From contig CAKVIM010000010.1 in NCBI GenBank assembly GCA_934754775.1, positions 4,535 through 68,534 on the forward strand: DNA of 64,000 nucleotides, written 5' to 3'. Numbering within the stretch: the first letter of the stretch is position 1; each line of letters begins with the position of its first letter. This DNA is from an uncultured Candidatus Melainabacteria bacterium. GTDB lineage: Bacteria > Cyanobacteriota > Vampirovibrionia > Gastranaerophilales > Gastranaerophilaceae. Shown piece after piece: positions 7,540-16,067 of the stretch. Below the pieces are notes generated by a model. The model saw only the letters and a program-made list of their open reading frames with translations. It did not search any database and had not been told where the DNA came from. The position numbers and the translations under genes are program-made.

Positions 7540-8325
7540 CTAATTTATTCTCTGAAACATATAACCAATGCCACGAGCCGTCAATATCAACTCCGGATTA
7601 GTCGGATCTGCTTCTAATTTTGAACGTAGTCTTGAGATGTGAACATCTACTACACGTGTATCAATCCTGTGATCAGCCGGATATGACCATACGTGTTGCA
7701 AGATTTCGTTTCTAGAATATGCTTGACCTGAATTATTAACCAACAATTCTAACAAGCTGAATTCCATTCCAGTAAGTCTGATTCTTTCATTCTTTCTGAA
7801 TACTTGACGTCTTGCTGTATCAATCTTAATAGCACCGGTAGTAATAATATTCTTACCGCCTTTTGAGCTTGAAGCTGTTGATGCGGTTGAAGAAGAAGCA
7901 GGAATAATTACATCCTTACTAATTGTTCTTCTCAATACAGCCTTAACACGAGCTTCCAATTCTTTAGGGCTGAAAGGTTTGATAACATAGTCATCAGCAC
8001 CCAATTCCAAACCGGTAATTCTTTCTGAAACATCACCCAATGCTGTTAATATAATAATAGGAACATCAGATGTTCTGCGGATTTCACGAGTTACACCGTA
8101 ACCATCCATTTTTGGCATCATGACATCTAATACTACTAAATCAGGATTTGTCTTGTTGAAAACTTCTACAGCTTCTTCACCATCTTCTGCTGTAACAACA
8201 TCGTATCCAACCATCTTAAGACGAGTTTCCAAGATTCTTCTGATACTAGCCTCATCATCTGCTACCAATATCTTTTGGCGAGTACCCTCTTCTGTCGCCT
8301 CATGTAATTCTTCATTTTCTGCCAT
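7540..8325 (-). CDS. rpaB: RpaB-like OmpR-family response regulator
   Basis: This 261-residue protein has a receiver domain at about 18-135 with acidic pair D23/D24, phospho-acceptor D67 (VVLDVMMPKMDGYGV), T94 and K116 (YVIKPFSPKELEARV), and a winged-helix DNA-binding domain at about 165-259. Long stretches agree with my memory of cyanobacterial RpaB: DDEASIRRILETRL, ITGLELGADDYV, RIRLTGMEFSLLELLV, and the recognition region DTRVVDVHISRLRSKLE followed by NPELILTARGIGYMFQRI. RpaB is an essential cyanobacterial regulator, phosphorylated by NblS/Hik33, that binds HLR1 boxes. No sensor kinase is adjacent. A perfect HLR1 box lies before the sigma factor gene (1248-1265), and a degenerate one may lie upstream of this gene at 8347-8364. 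An N-terminal acidic extension of about 15 residues and a Ser/Thr/Ala linker separate it from textbook RpaB. Confidence 0.9.
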   Translation of the reverse strand: MAENEELHEATEEGTRQKILVADDEASIRRILETRLKMVGYDVVTAEDGEEAVEVFNKTNPDLVVLDVMMPKMDGYGVTREIRRTSDVPIIILTALGDVSERITGLELGADDYVIKPFSPKELEARVKAVLRRTISKDVIIPASSSTASTASSSKGGKNIITTGAIKIDTARRQVFRKNERIRLTGMEFSLLELLVNNSGQAYSRNEILQHVWSYPADHRIDTRVVDVHISRLRSKLEADPTNPELILTARGIGYMFQRIN

Positions 8326-8431
8326 GCTACCACCTTTAAACTTGTATTTACAAAAATTTGAAATTCTTAATATTTATACATATATCTTAATAGAATTTAA
8401 AGTATTTTGCAAGGGGTAATTATAAAATCTT

Positions 8432-9262
8432 TTATTTTCGCTTGATTTTGCCATAAATAACTCTATCTATTCCGACCAAATCTTTTTCTACCACGATATT
8501 GCAAAAATCTTTTTCCATAAATTCCTTAACCGCTTCAGCCTCATTAATTCCAAGCTCAAACATAAGCCAGCCGTCAGCTTTAAGATATTTTGGTGCCTCT
8601 TGAACAATTTCTCTATAAAGTTTAAGTCCGTTTTCATCAGCAAAAAGAGCTTCCTTTGGTTCATGCATAACTTCCGGAGAAAGCACCGTGCCATAAGGAA
8701 TATAAGGCGGATTAGAGACTATCATGCCAAATTTTTCGTCCTCACGGATTTTTTCAAACAAATTTGACTTCCGAAAAACGGCACGATTATTTATTCCAAG
8801 CTTCGTAACGTTATCCAAAGCTACTCTTAGAGCGTCAGATGATATATCAACGCCCAAAACCACGGCCTTTGTTTGTTTTGCGATTGTACAAGCAATACAT
8901 CCGGAGCCGGTTCCGATATCCAGTACCTCTTGAATACCTTCCTCTTTAATAATTTCAATCGCTTTGCGAACCAAAATTTCCGTCTCATCACGAGGAATCA
9001 GCACGTTCTGATTAACTTTATAAAACTCGCCCATAAAATACGCTTCACCAATGATGTGCTGAATGGGTTTCCGCCCCCCAATTCTATCCAAAACCTTGTC
9101 CTTAAGTAGCGTAAGTTGGCTTTCTTCAAGAGTTTTACCCATCAATTTATCCTTAGCGGTATATCCGCAAAAATACTCCAGAAGCATTTCCACTTCTTTT
9201 TTTGCTTCATTCGCTTCAATCCCAGCATCAGTCAACATTTTTGTAATCATCTGAATGTTCAT
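8432..9262 (-). CDS. prmC: Peptide chain release factor N5-glutamine methyltransferase PrmC
   Basis: This 276-residue protein, normal for PrmC/HemK, methylates the glutamine of the GGQ motif of release factors RF1/RF2 with S-adenosylmethionine. It has a helical N-terminal domain (1-85), the linker GRKPIQHIIGEAYFMG typical of PrmC, the SAM-binding motif VLDIGTGSGCIACTIA (about 115-130), and the catalytic NPPY motif (VSNPPYIPYG). The first 35 bases overlap the end of the upstream gene at 9228-9734, so the two are probably co-translated. prmC is usually next to prfA, which is not seen here. Confidence 0.93.
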   Translation of the reverse strand: MNIQMITKMLTDAGIEANEAKKEVEMLLEYFCGYTAKDKLMGKTLEESQLTLLKDKVLDRIGGRKPIQHIIGEAYFMGEFYKVNQNVLIPRDETEILVRKAIEIIKEEGIQEVLDIGTGSGCIACTIAKQTKAVVLGVDISSDALRVALDNVTKLGINNRAVFRKSNLFEKIREDEKFGMIVSNPPYIPYGTVLSPEVMHEPKEALFADENGLKLYREIVQEAPKYLKADGWLMFELGINEAEAVKEFMEKDFCNIVVEKDLVGIDRVIYGKIKRK

Positions 9263-9734
9263 TTAAAATACTCTCAATCTCATTTCTCAAATCCAGTTTA
9301 GACAACTCTTCTACATTCTTTTTCTCTATAGAATATTTTTTGCAGAGTCTATCATAATAATAGAGCTGCTTCTTAGTAGGCTTTTCTTTAGACATTTTTA
9401 CTTCTTGCAAAAACTTTCTTTTCTTCTTCTCAAAAGCCTTATTTGCTTCGATAATCGGTCTTTGGCGTTCTTTATACTCATAATACTTAACGCATTCTTT
9501 TATATAATCCTCTGTATCACGCAAAAATTCCGCATCATCAATAACTTCCACCAAAAACGGAAATCTTGAAGCATTTAATTCCAAATAATACCTTTCATCA
9601 TCCAAAAATTTATCCATAATCTCAGAACAAGATAATTCAGGATTTTGTTTCACTAACGCTCTTAAATAATTACATACCCCGCTTTTTTGTGTTTTATCAA
9701 AGGCGGGGTATATTCTGTTTTTAATCTGGTACAT
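9228..9734 (-). CDS. Conserved-looking hypothetical protein upstream of prmC
   Basis: This is a 168-residue, highly charged (Lys/Glu), probably helical protein. Its C-terminal part carries 'KPTKKQLYYYDRLCKKYSI' followed by 'ELSKLDLRNEIESIL'. I recall this pattern (T-x-K-Q-x-Y-x-x-x-L ... LSK-E-SxxI) from short domains found in several bacterial proteins, but it does not give a function. There is no signal peptide or membrane segment. It overlaps prmC by 35 bases and lies 52 bases after a 58-residue ORF on the same strand, so the three probably form an operon. The function is unknown. Confidence 0.6.
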   Translation of the reverse strand: MYQIKNRIYPAFDKTQKSGVCNYLRALVKQNPELSCSEIMDKFLDDERYYLELNASRFPFLVEVIDDAEFLRDTEDYIKECVKYYEYKERQRPIIEANKAFEKKKRKFLQEVKMSKEKPTKKQLYYYDRLCKKYSIEKKNVEELSKLDLRNEIESILNEHSDDYKNVD

Positions 9735-9786
9735 TTAAACCAATTTCCTTTTCTTTCCTCTTTCCGCTTTAGCCACTTGAAATCGT

Positions 9787-9963
9787 CTACCAATTAAGCA
9801 AGTCCTCAACGCTAAATCGTCGTCCGCCCTCATTATTGACAAATTTCATAAACTTTTCTCGCATCGGATCCGTTTGATAATCCGATTTATACTTATGCTT
9901 TTCACGATGTTCCAATTCATGATTAGTTATAACAGCAAGTCTCTTTTTCTCATCTGTTGCCAT
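9787..9963 (-). CDS. Small hypothetical protein, 58 residues
   Basis: A complete ORF starts at ATG 9963 after an AGAGG ribosome binding site and ends with TAG at 9787-9789. The peptide is strongly charged, starting MATDEKKRLAVITNHELEHR and ending FSVEDLLNW. An H-E-L-E-H-R-E-K-H cluster is visible, but it does not match HExxH. It lies head of the prmC operon. The size, ribosome site and position make it plausible. No family was recognised. Confidence 0.5.
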   Translation of the reverse strand: MATDEKKRLAVITNHELEHREKHKYKSDYQTDPMREKFMKFVNNEGGRRFSVEDLLNW

Positions 9964-10167
9964 TTTAAGCCTCTCTTATAGTTAAATATCTCTTATGTAT
10001 ATATAAAGTATTTAACATTTCAAAAATTGCCTTTTTTAACAGCTTATATTAAGAATTGTAACAAAGTCATTAAAATTTTTCAATTTTGTAAACATTTTGA
10101 AATATTGCAATACAAAAAAAAAAGATTTTTTGCTAAACTAATGTTGTATGTAATTGGAAGGAAATTT

Positions 10168-11943
10168 ATGGACATTTTTTCGTTATTCACACTATGTGGC
10201 GGACTGGCATTCTTCCTATACGGAATTACTATTATGTCGTCCGGCTTAGAAAAGATTGCAGGTGGCAGGTTGGAGCGAATACTTCGCAAGGTAACCGCTA
10301 ATCCTATTAAGAGCTTAGTATTCGGTGCAGGGATTACGGCAGCAGTTCAATCTTCGTCAGCAGTGACGGTAATGCTCGTAGGACTTGTAAACTCCGGTAT
10401 AATGAAATTATCGCAGGCAATCGGAGTTATAATGGGTTCCAACATTGGAACAACAATCACAGCTTGGATTTTAAGTTTATCCGGCATTCAGAGTTCAAAC
10501 TTTTTTGTTAGACTGCTGAAGCCGGAATCTTTTTCTCCAATCATGGCACTTATTGGTGTAATCATGATTATGGCAGCAAAGAGCAACAAGCGTAAAAACG
10601 TTGGTGCGGTGCTTACAGGTTTTGCAATTTTAATGTTTGGTATGGAAGTTATGACCGGAGCAATGGCTCCATTAGCTGATATGCCACAATTTACGCACAT
10701 CCTAACAGCATTCACAAACCCTATTCTGGGCGTTTTAGTCGGAACTATCGTAACAGCGGTTATCCAAAGTTCAGCAGCTTCAATCGGTATATTACAAGCC
10801 TTATCAATGGTTGGCGGCATGACATTCGGAATGGCAATCCCAATCGTTATGGGACAAAACATTGGTACTTGTATTTCAGCAGTATTATCAAGCATCGGGG
10901 TTAACACTAACGCAAGAAGAGTTGCGGCTGTTCACGTATTATTCAACGTATTCGGGGTAGTAATCTGCTTATCAGCGTTTGAATTCGGAAATGTTATATT
11001 CAAGTTTGATTTTGTAACGAATTCAATTTCACCATTCGGGATTGCGATGGTTCACTCAATATTCAACATCGTAACCACCGTTTTATTATTCCCGTTCACT
11101 AAAGTCATTGAAAAATGTGCGGTTATGGCAGTTCCTGATAAAAAAGTCAAGGACAAGAACGTATTATTAGACGAAAGACTTTTGCTTGCACCTTCTTTTG
11201 CAATTGCGGAATGTGCTCGTCAAACTACCAAAATGGCTGAAATTGTTGAGTTCAACTTTATCAATTCAACCAAAATGTTAAAAAGTTTCCACTACAAAAA
11301 AGCGGAACAAATCAAGAATAACGAAATTAAAATTGACACTTATGAAGATAAATTAGATTCATTCTTAATCAAGCTTTCAGGGAAAGAATTATCTGAAGAA
11401 GATAACAACAAGATTTCTCAGTTATTGCTTGTTATCGGGGATTATGAAAGAATCGGAGACCACGCTTCTTACATTTTGAAAATTTCTGAAAAACTAAAAG
11501 AAAGCGAAAAAAAGCTTTCTCAAGATGCGGTAGATGAGCTTAAAGTCATTGTTCACGCCGTATCAGAAATCTTCATGATGGCGTTTGAAGCTTATAAGAC
11601 TGACAACATCAAGCTTGCTCAAGAAGTCGAACCGCTTGAAGCAGTTATCAAGAAAATCATCAGAAAGGTTAAAAACAGACACATCCAAAGACTTAAAGAA
11701 GGCTTATGCACTGCTGAAGTCAGCTTTATGTTCTCTGATTTGTTGAATGATTTGAGAAGAATTGCTGCACACTGCGGGAACATCGCAACAAGTGTAATTC
11801 AGCTTCAGGACAAGACTTTAGACAAACACGAATACAATCACAGAAACAAGGACGAGGATATCGAATTTGTAAGCAAATACGAAGATTACAAATCAAGATA
11901 TTCTGTTTCCAGACATAAATCTATTGAGGACTCTAAAGCTTAA
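10168..11943 (+). CDS. Na+/phosphate cotransporter (NptA/PNaS family) with PhoU-like C-terminal domain
   Basis: The predicted protein is 591 residues from the ATG at 10168, chosen for its GGAAGGAAA ribosome site. An upstream in-frame ATG at 10027 gives an unlikely AT-rich extension. It has two Na/Pi cotransporter repeats with the hallmark QSSSA motif (AAVQSSSAVTVMLVG and AVIQSSAASIGILQ), each preceded by glycine-rich membrane helices (about 5-330). The cytoplasmic C-terminal part (about 360-560) is helical and PhoU-like (YERIGDHASYILKISEKL, LNDLRRIAAHCGNIA). It should import phosphate with sodium across the inner membrane, with the PhoU-like part regulating. Its end overlaps the convergent gene by 11 bases. 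Confidence 0.88.
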   Translation: MDIFSLFTLCGGLAFFLYGITIMSSGLEKIAGGRLERILRKVTANPIKSLVFGAGITAAVQSSSAVTVMLVGLVNSGIMKLSQAIGVIMGSNIGTTITAWILSLSGIQSSNFFVRLLKPESFSPIMALIGVIMIMAAKSNKRKNVGAVLTGFAILMFGMEVMTGAMAPLADMPQFTHILTAFTNPILGVLVGTIVTAVIQSSAASIGILQALSMVGGMTFGMAIPIVMGQNIGTCISAVLSSIGVNTNARRVAAVHVLFNVFGVVICLSAFEFGNVIFKFDFVTNSISPFGIAMVHSIFNIVTTVLLFPFTKVIEKCAVMAVPDKKVKDKNVLLDERLLLAPSFAIAECARQTTKMAEIVEFNFINSTKMLKSFHYKKAEQIKNNEIKIDTYEDKLDSFLIKLSGKELSEEDNNKISQLLLVIGDYERIGDHASYILKISEKLKESEKKLSQDAVDELKVIVHAVSEIFMMAFEAYKTDNIKLAQEVEPLEAVIKKIIRKVKNRHIQRLKEGLCTAEVSFMFSDLLNDLRRIAAHCGNIATSVIQLQDKTLDKHEYNHRNKDEDIEFVSKYEDYKSRYSVSRHKSIEDSKA

Positions 11944-12673
11944 TAGTCCTGAAAATAGTAGAATATTTGTGAGAGCCGTAGTAAATAACGATTGAAACAA
12001 AATAATTTTCTAAATCGTTAACCTCTAAGTAGGATTGAATCGGCTCTTTTCTTTTTGTACTTTTGAAGTTGCCAAGAAAATCCAAAACGCCCATATGAAT
12101 TTTTTGAGCCCTTGTATACTTAGGTTTCGGAATATGCTGGTCATAGAACATTTCTGGCGTATAATCTCTATCATAAACAGGGATTATGTATTTCACAACG
12201 CCGTTTTGTTTTAAAAGGATATACCAATTACCTTCGTGTTCTCTCGGAGTAAGCAAATAATACCCGGGCTCTACCGTTATACTCTTAAAATAAATAGGAG
12301 AATTTAGTCTTAGAAGCGGATACATAGACCAAGAAGTATCTTTCATATCATAATATTGCTCAGGGTCTATGTCGTGAAGATAAGAAAATGTCGGGACTTC
12401 CAATTCATTATAAATTTGGGCATAATCTTTCGTAGCCTTTGTTTTTACAGGCGGAATAACAACACCTTCCCCCTCTTCATCATTAAATGCATCCGCATCA
12501 TTTTTCGTAGGAGCTGTATACAAATCCTCGTCATCGTCGTCTAAACTATTCGGATCAATATCATCATAAAACCCGGCAGGTGTACCGGCATGCCCGCCAT
12601 TATCAGCAGGAGCGGCATATAATGACAAAGTAGATAACATTAATACGATTATTATAAAGCTCTTTTTCAACAT
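11933..12673 (-). CDS. Secreted hypothetical protein with acidic linker
   Basis: This 246-residue protein has a signal peptide (MLKKSFIIIVLMLSTLSLYA, cleavage near A20-A21) and a very acidic, low-complexity segment (about 38-75, DDDDEDLY and DEEGEG). A folded C-terminal domain (about 95-246), rich in Tyr and Pro, follows: SWSMYPLLRLNSPIYF, VEPGYYLLTPREHEGNWYILLKQNG. The compact 'PGYYLL' and 'GNWYILLKQNG' strands suggest a beta-rich fold, but no family is recognised. It is expected to be periplasmic or outer-membrane associated. It is divergent from pheS and convergent with the Na/Pi transporter. Confidence 0.6.
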   Translation of the reverse strand: MLKKSFIIIVLMLSTLSLYAAPADNGGHAGTPAGFYDDIDPNSLDDDDEDLYTAPTKNDADAFNDEEGEGVVIPPVKTKATKDYAQIYNELEVPTFSYLHDIDPEQYYDMKDTSWSMYPLLRLNSPIYFKSITVEPGYYLLTPREHEGNWYILLKQNGVVKYIIPVYDRDYTPEMFYDQHIPKPKYTRAQKIHMGVLDFLGNFKSTKRKEPIQSYLEVNDLENYFVSIVIYYGSHKYSTIFRTIKL

Positions 12674-12760
12674 ACAATTATTTTAATGTAATTAGATAAA
12701 AAATCAAGATTCTTTACTTTTCTAACCTACTGCGGTATCATTTTTTTAGGGAGAAAAAGG

Positions 12761-13798
12761 ATGAAAACACAATTAGAAAACATATACAATTCAGCAAAAG
12801 CTGACATCGAAAAAGCTCAATCTATCAATGAAGTCGACGAAATCAGATTAAAATATTTGAGCAGAAAAGGCGAATTTAACTCAATAAAAAAAGGGTTAAA
12901 AGATTTATCTGACGAAGACAAAAGAGTTGTCGGTGCCCTTGCAAACAAGATTACGCAAGATTTGGAAAGCTTATTGAAAGAAAAACACGAAGCTTTCTAC
13001 CAAAAAGAATTAAACGAAAAACTGCAAAAAGAAAGAATTGACATCACTTTGAGCGGTAAATACATTCCAGAAGGCAAAGTACATCCGCTTACTTCCACAA
13101 CAAACGAAATCGTTTCAATCTTCCAAAACCTTGGATTTTCGGTTGTTGCTCCGAATTTGTCACCTGAAGTTGAAACAGAATACTACAACTTTGACATGTT
13201 AAACGTACCGAAAGACCACCCGGCAAGAGATGTTCAAGATACTTTCTACGTAAAAGATATGCCTGGGGTTGTATTGAGAAGCCAAACTTCAGGAGCTCAA
13301 ATCCACGTTATGGAAAACCAAAAACCTCCGATTAAAGTTATTTCTCCGGGGCGTGTTTACAGAAACGAAAACATTAACGCCAGAAAAAATAATTTCTTCC
13401 ACCAAATTGAAGGTCTTTATGTTGATAAAGACATTACTTTTGGGGACTTGAAAGGCGTTTTAAACGAGTTTATCCGATTATATTTCGGTTCTGCTCGTCC
13501 AACTCGTTTCAGAAGCAGCTTCTTCCCGTTCACTGAACCATCTGCAGAAGTTGACGTTCAGTGTATAATGTGTCAAGGTAAAGGTTGCCGCACTTGCAGC
13601 GGTACTGGCTGGTTAGAAGTTCTTGGCTGCGGTATGGTTGATGTAAACGTACTTAGAGGCGTTGGTATCGACCCTGATGTATATTCAGGATTTGCGTTCG
13701 GCATGGGTGTCGAAAGACTTGCTATGCTTAAGTACGCAATTGATGATATCAGATTGTTCTTCAACAACGACAAGAGATTTTTAGAACAATTTAAATAA
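12761..13798 (+). CDS. pheS: Phenylalanyl-tRNA synthetase alpha subunit
   Basis: This 345-residue protein, full length for PheS, has an N-terminal coiled-coil arm (1-90) and a class II catalytic core. Motif 2 lies in the VISPGRVYRNENINARKNNFFHQIEG segment, and HPLTSTTNEI precedes motif 1. Motif 3 is FGMGVERLAMLKY near the C-terminus. A CxxC...CxxC zinc-like insert (CIMCQGKGCRTCSGTGW) is typical of bacterial PheS. It charges tRNA-Phe as an (alpha-beta)2 enzyme with PheT. pheT is not adjacent, as in cyanobacteria where pheS and pheT are also unlinked. Confidence 0.96.
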   Translation: MKTQLENIYNSAKADIEKAQSINEVDEIRLKYLSRKGEFNSIKKGLKDLSDEDKRVVGALANKITQDLESLLKEKHEAFYQKELNEKLQKERIDITLSGKYIPEGKVHPLTSTTNEIVSIFQNLGFSVVAPNLSPEVETEYYNFDMLNVPKDHPARDVQDTFYVKDMPGVVLRSQTSGAQIHVMENQKPPIKVISPGRVYRNENINARKNNFFHQIEGLYVDKDITFGDLKGVLNEFIRLYFGSARPTRFRSSFFPFTEPSAEVDVQCIMCQGKGCRTCSGTGWLEVLGCGMVDVNVLRGVGIDPDVYSGFAFGMGVERLAMLKYAIDDIRLFFNNDKRFLEQFK

Positions 13799-13811
13799 TC
13801 TTAAAAATACA

Positions 13812-13860
13812 TTGCAAAACACCAATCTTAATTCTATACTTGAATAAAGGTTGGTGTTTT
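13812..13860 (+). promoter_or_regulatory. Promoter embedded in a hairpin between pheS and the M48 protease gene
   Basis: TTGCAA (13812-13817) and TATACT (13835-13840), with a 17-base spacer, make a good sigma-70-type promoter for the gene starting at 13864. The same stretch is an inverted repeat, AAAACACCAA (13816-13825) against TTGGTGTTTT (13851-13860), which could act as the pheS terminator. Terminator and promoter therefore share the same DNA. Confidence 0.45.
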
Positions 13861-13863
13861 ATT

Positions 13864-14559
13864 ATGAAAAGATTTATATTATTAATAACTGCAATATTGC
13901 TATTTTCCACTTTAAATGTTTTGGCAAAAGATAGCGAGCTTTTGAATTCAAGAGAAGTAGCAAAACAAGATAATCAAATTAGTGAAATCGGGTTCAAGAT
14001 ACTTAACGCTAATGCAATTCCATATAGAACCGTATTCACATACGATACAGCCAGAACAATTAACGCATACAGCCAATTCAGTAACAGAAAAATCGTTATG
14101 TACAGAGGAATGTACAACAGGTGCGATACAGAAGATGAGCTAGCAGCAATTCTTGCTCACGAGATTTCACACAGCGTTGACAGCTACCAAGGCCCGCTTA
14201 GAGGCTCACTATTTTTCGTAAATTATATGGTAGCTCCGAGAAAATACGAATCAAAAGCAGACAAAAGAGCAATTGATTATATGGTGAACGCCGGCTACCA
14301 CCCTGTTGCAATGATTGTTGCCATGAGCAAAAATTTTCCACAAGGGAGATATGAAGTATTTTCAAGTCATCCGTTAGCAACAAGAAGAATGATGGAAGTT
14401 TACGAATACATTTACAAAAAGTATCCGGAATATCTTGTGAACAACAAATACCGTAAAAATATTTATTATCAAAACTTTTTACTCACATCGAAAGAAAACA
14501 GAGAAAAGTTTCAAGAAAAAGTCAAAACGAATTCTAACAAAAAGATAAGATACAAATAA
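13864..14559 (+). CDS. Secreted M48-family zinc metalloprotease
   Basis: The predicted protein is 231 residues from ATG 13864. A TTG at 13840 in the hairpin is less likely because the ATG places a clean signal peptide first (MKRFILLITAILLFSTLNVLA). The zinc motif HExxH is H99-E100-I-S-H103 (AAILAHEISH). The third ligand is likely the Glu of KYESKADKRAIDYM about 35 residues on, as in M48 (Ste24/BepA-like) peptidases. SSHPLATRRMMEVYEY is the conserved C-terminal 'SxHPxxxxRxxxL' block. It lacks the membrane helices of HtpX and the TPRs of BepA, so it is a minimal periplasmic M48 enzyme, perhaps for outer-membrane protein quality control. The next gene follows after 1 base. Confidence 0.85.
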   Translation: MKRFILLITAILLFSTLNVLAKDSELLNSREVAKQDNQISEIGFKILNANAIPYRTVFTYDTARTINAYSQFSNRKIVMYRGMYNRCDTEDELAAILAHEISHSVDSYQGPLRGSLFFVNYMVAPRKYESKADKRAIDYMVNAGYHPVAMIVAMSKNFPQGRYEVFSSHPLATRRMMEVYEYIYKKYPEYLVNNKYRKNIYYQNFLLTSKENREKFQEKVKTNSNKKIRYK

Positions 14560-14560
14560 G

Positions 14561-15202
14561 ATGAAAAGAATTATCAGTTTAGCGTTAGCATTTTATTTTT
14601 CTATCGCTCAATCGTTTGCAATCATAACAGACGATTTTGTAGAGGAAACGTTGTCTAAAGACCTAAAAATCCGTAAATACACACCAACTATAATCGTCGA
14701 TACATTCGCAGAATCTAACACTGCTAAATCTATACCAATTAAAAAAGTTAAAGTTGTAGAAATTTTACCTACAATAAAAGATAAAAAGGTTTATAAAAAA
14801 TATATCGCATCAAATGATACAACTATCGGAATTAAGCTCATTCAACCGCTCAGCACAAAATCAAAACCTGAAGAAGGAAGTGAAATTTTGTTTGTGACAA
14901 CAAAAGATGTCACACTTAAAGACAAATTTTATCCCGAAAACTCTATCGTAAAAGCAAGAATAGAAACAGTTTCGCCCAATGCAATGTGGGGTGCTCCGGC
15001 AGAAATAATCATCAGCAATTTTACTCTGGACGGAATTCCGCTAGAAGGCGAAATTTCTAAAATCGGGCATAACAATACTCTTTGGGTAAAACCAATATCC
15101 ATTATAGGAGCAGTATTTGGCGGTTCAGGAATTATGTTTATGTTTATTCGTGGCGGGCACGCAAAAATTAAAACTGATGAAGTCTTTAATGTTTGTTATT
15201 AA
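14561..15202 (+). CDS. Secreted or membrane-anchored hypothetical protein
   Basis: This 213-residue protein has a signal peptide (MKRIISLALAFYFSIAQSFA). The mature part has a beta-rich domain (GSEILFVTTKDVTLKDKFYPENSIVKARIETVSPN) and a C-terminal hydrophobic stretch (ISIIGAVFGGSGIMFMFI) followed by RGGHAKIKTDEVFNV. The 'GGHAKI' tail motif and the strand pattern recall conserved unknown proteins of this lineage, a recollection I cannot verify here. It begins 1 base after the M48 protease stop and probably shares its mRNA, which suggests an envelope role. The end overlaps sdaAA (convergent) by 17 bases. Confidence 0.58.
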   Translation: MKRIISLALAFYFSIAQSFAIITDDFVEETLSKDLKIRKYTPTIIVDTFAESNTAKSIPIKKVKVVEILPTIKDKKVYKKYIASNDTTIGIKLIQPLSTKSKPEEGSEILFVTTKDVTLKDKFYPENSIVKARIETVSPNAMWGAPAEIIISNFTLDGIPLEGEISKIGHNNTLWVKPISIIGAVFGGSGIMFMFIRGGHAKIKTDEVFNVCY

Positions 15203-16067
15203 ACAATTTTTCTTCCAACTTAAGAGCCGTCTTTGTTTTAGCCAAACCACCCTGAGAAGTTTCCTTCAAAAGCGGTGACATCAACTGACCCGTAATTTTC
15301 AGCGTATCGACAATTTCATCCAACGGGATTTTGCTTTCAACTCCACATAAAGCGAGTTCTGCAGCAGTAACAGCATGCACTGCAAGAAAAGCATTTCTCT
15401 TTATACAAGGAACTTCCACCAACCCGCAAACAGGATCACACGTAAGTCCCAAAATATTTTTCATAGCTAAAGCGGCTGCGTTTATTACCTCATTAACTTC
15501 ACCACCAAGCATTTCTACAAGAGCAGCCGCAGCCATTGATGACGCAACTCCGCATTCTGCTTGGCACCCTGCAACCGCACCCGCAAGTTGAACTTTGTTT
15601 GATACAATAAGTCCTACAATTCCGGCAGTCAAAAGCCCGTCTATCTGCTTTGATTCCGAGATTTTTCTCTCCTCAGAAACCGCAACAATTACCGCAGGTA
15701 CAATACCACAAGAGCCTGCTGTCGGGCAAGCAACGATTCTACCCATTCTCAAATTTTCTTCTGCAGTAGCCAGAGCATAAGTTGTGATTTTTTCAAACAC
15801 TTTACCGAACAAAGCTCCGCTTTGCTTAAAGCGTTTCGGAAGTTTGACACAATCATCACCACACCAATCGCTTATCGATTTTTCGGTAGAGTTGAGTCCG
15901 TTTTTTATAGAAGCTCTCATTGCAATCAAGTCCTCTAGAACCTTCAAGCGTATAACTTCAACGCTTGATTCCAACAATCTTGACTCCTCTTCCTGTGCAA
16001 TTTCAAAAATCTTCTTAGATTTTTTGGTACAAATTGACTCAAGCTCTGAAAATGATAAAATCGCCAT
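15186..16067 (-). CDS. sdaAA: L-serine dehydratase, iron-sulfur-dependent, alpha subunit
   Basis: This 293-residue protein is the catalytic alpha subunit of the two-subunit [4Fe-4S] L-serine ammonia-lyase that makes pyruvate and ammonia. Conserved blocks include CPTAGSCGIVPAVIVAV, AGCQAECGVASSMAAAALVEMLGG and LGLTCDPVCGLVEVPCIKRNAF, which contain the cluster cysteines. TSQGGLAKTKTAL is near the C-terminus. Its start overlaps the sdaAB stop by one base. The enzyme suggests fermentation of amino acids. Confidence 0.95.
   Translation of the reverse strand: MAILSFSELESICTKKSKKIFEIAQEEESRLLESSVEVIRLKVLEDLIAMRASIKNGLNSTEKSISDWCGDDCVKLPKRFKQSGALFGKVFEKITTYALATAEENLRMGRIVACPTAGSCGIVPAVIVAVSEERKISESKQIDGLLTAGIVGLIVSNKVQLAGAVAGCQAECGVASSMAAAALVEMLGGEVNEVINAAALAMKNILGLTCDPVCGLVEVPCIKRNAFLAVHAVTAAELALCGVESKIPLDEIVDTLKITGQLMSPLLKETSQGGLAKTKTALKLEEKLFNNKH

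Noticed and set aside
10027..10167. N-terminal 47-codon extension of the Na/Pi transporter
   Set aside because: It lacks a ribosome site and is AT-rich. The ATG at 10168 has GGAAGGAAA upstream and begins at the conserved membrane helix.
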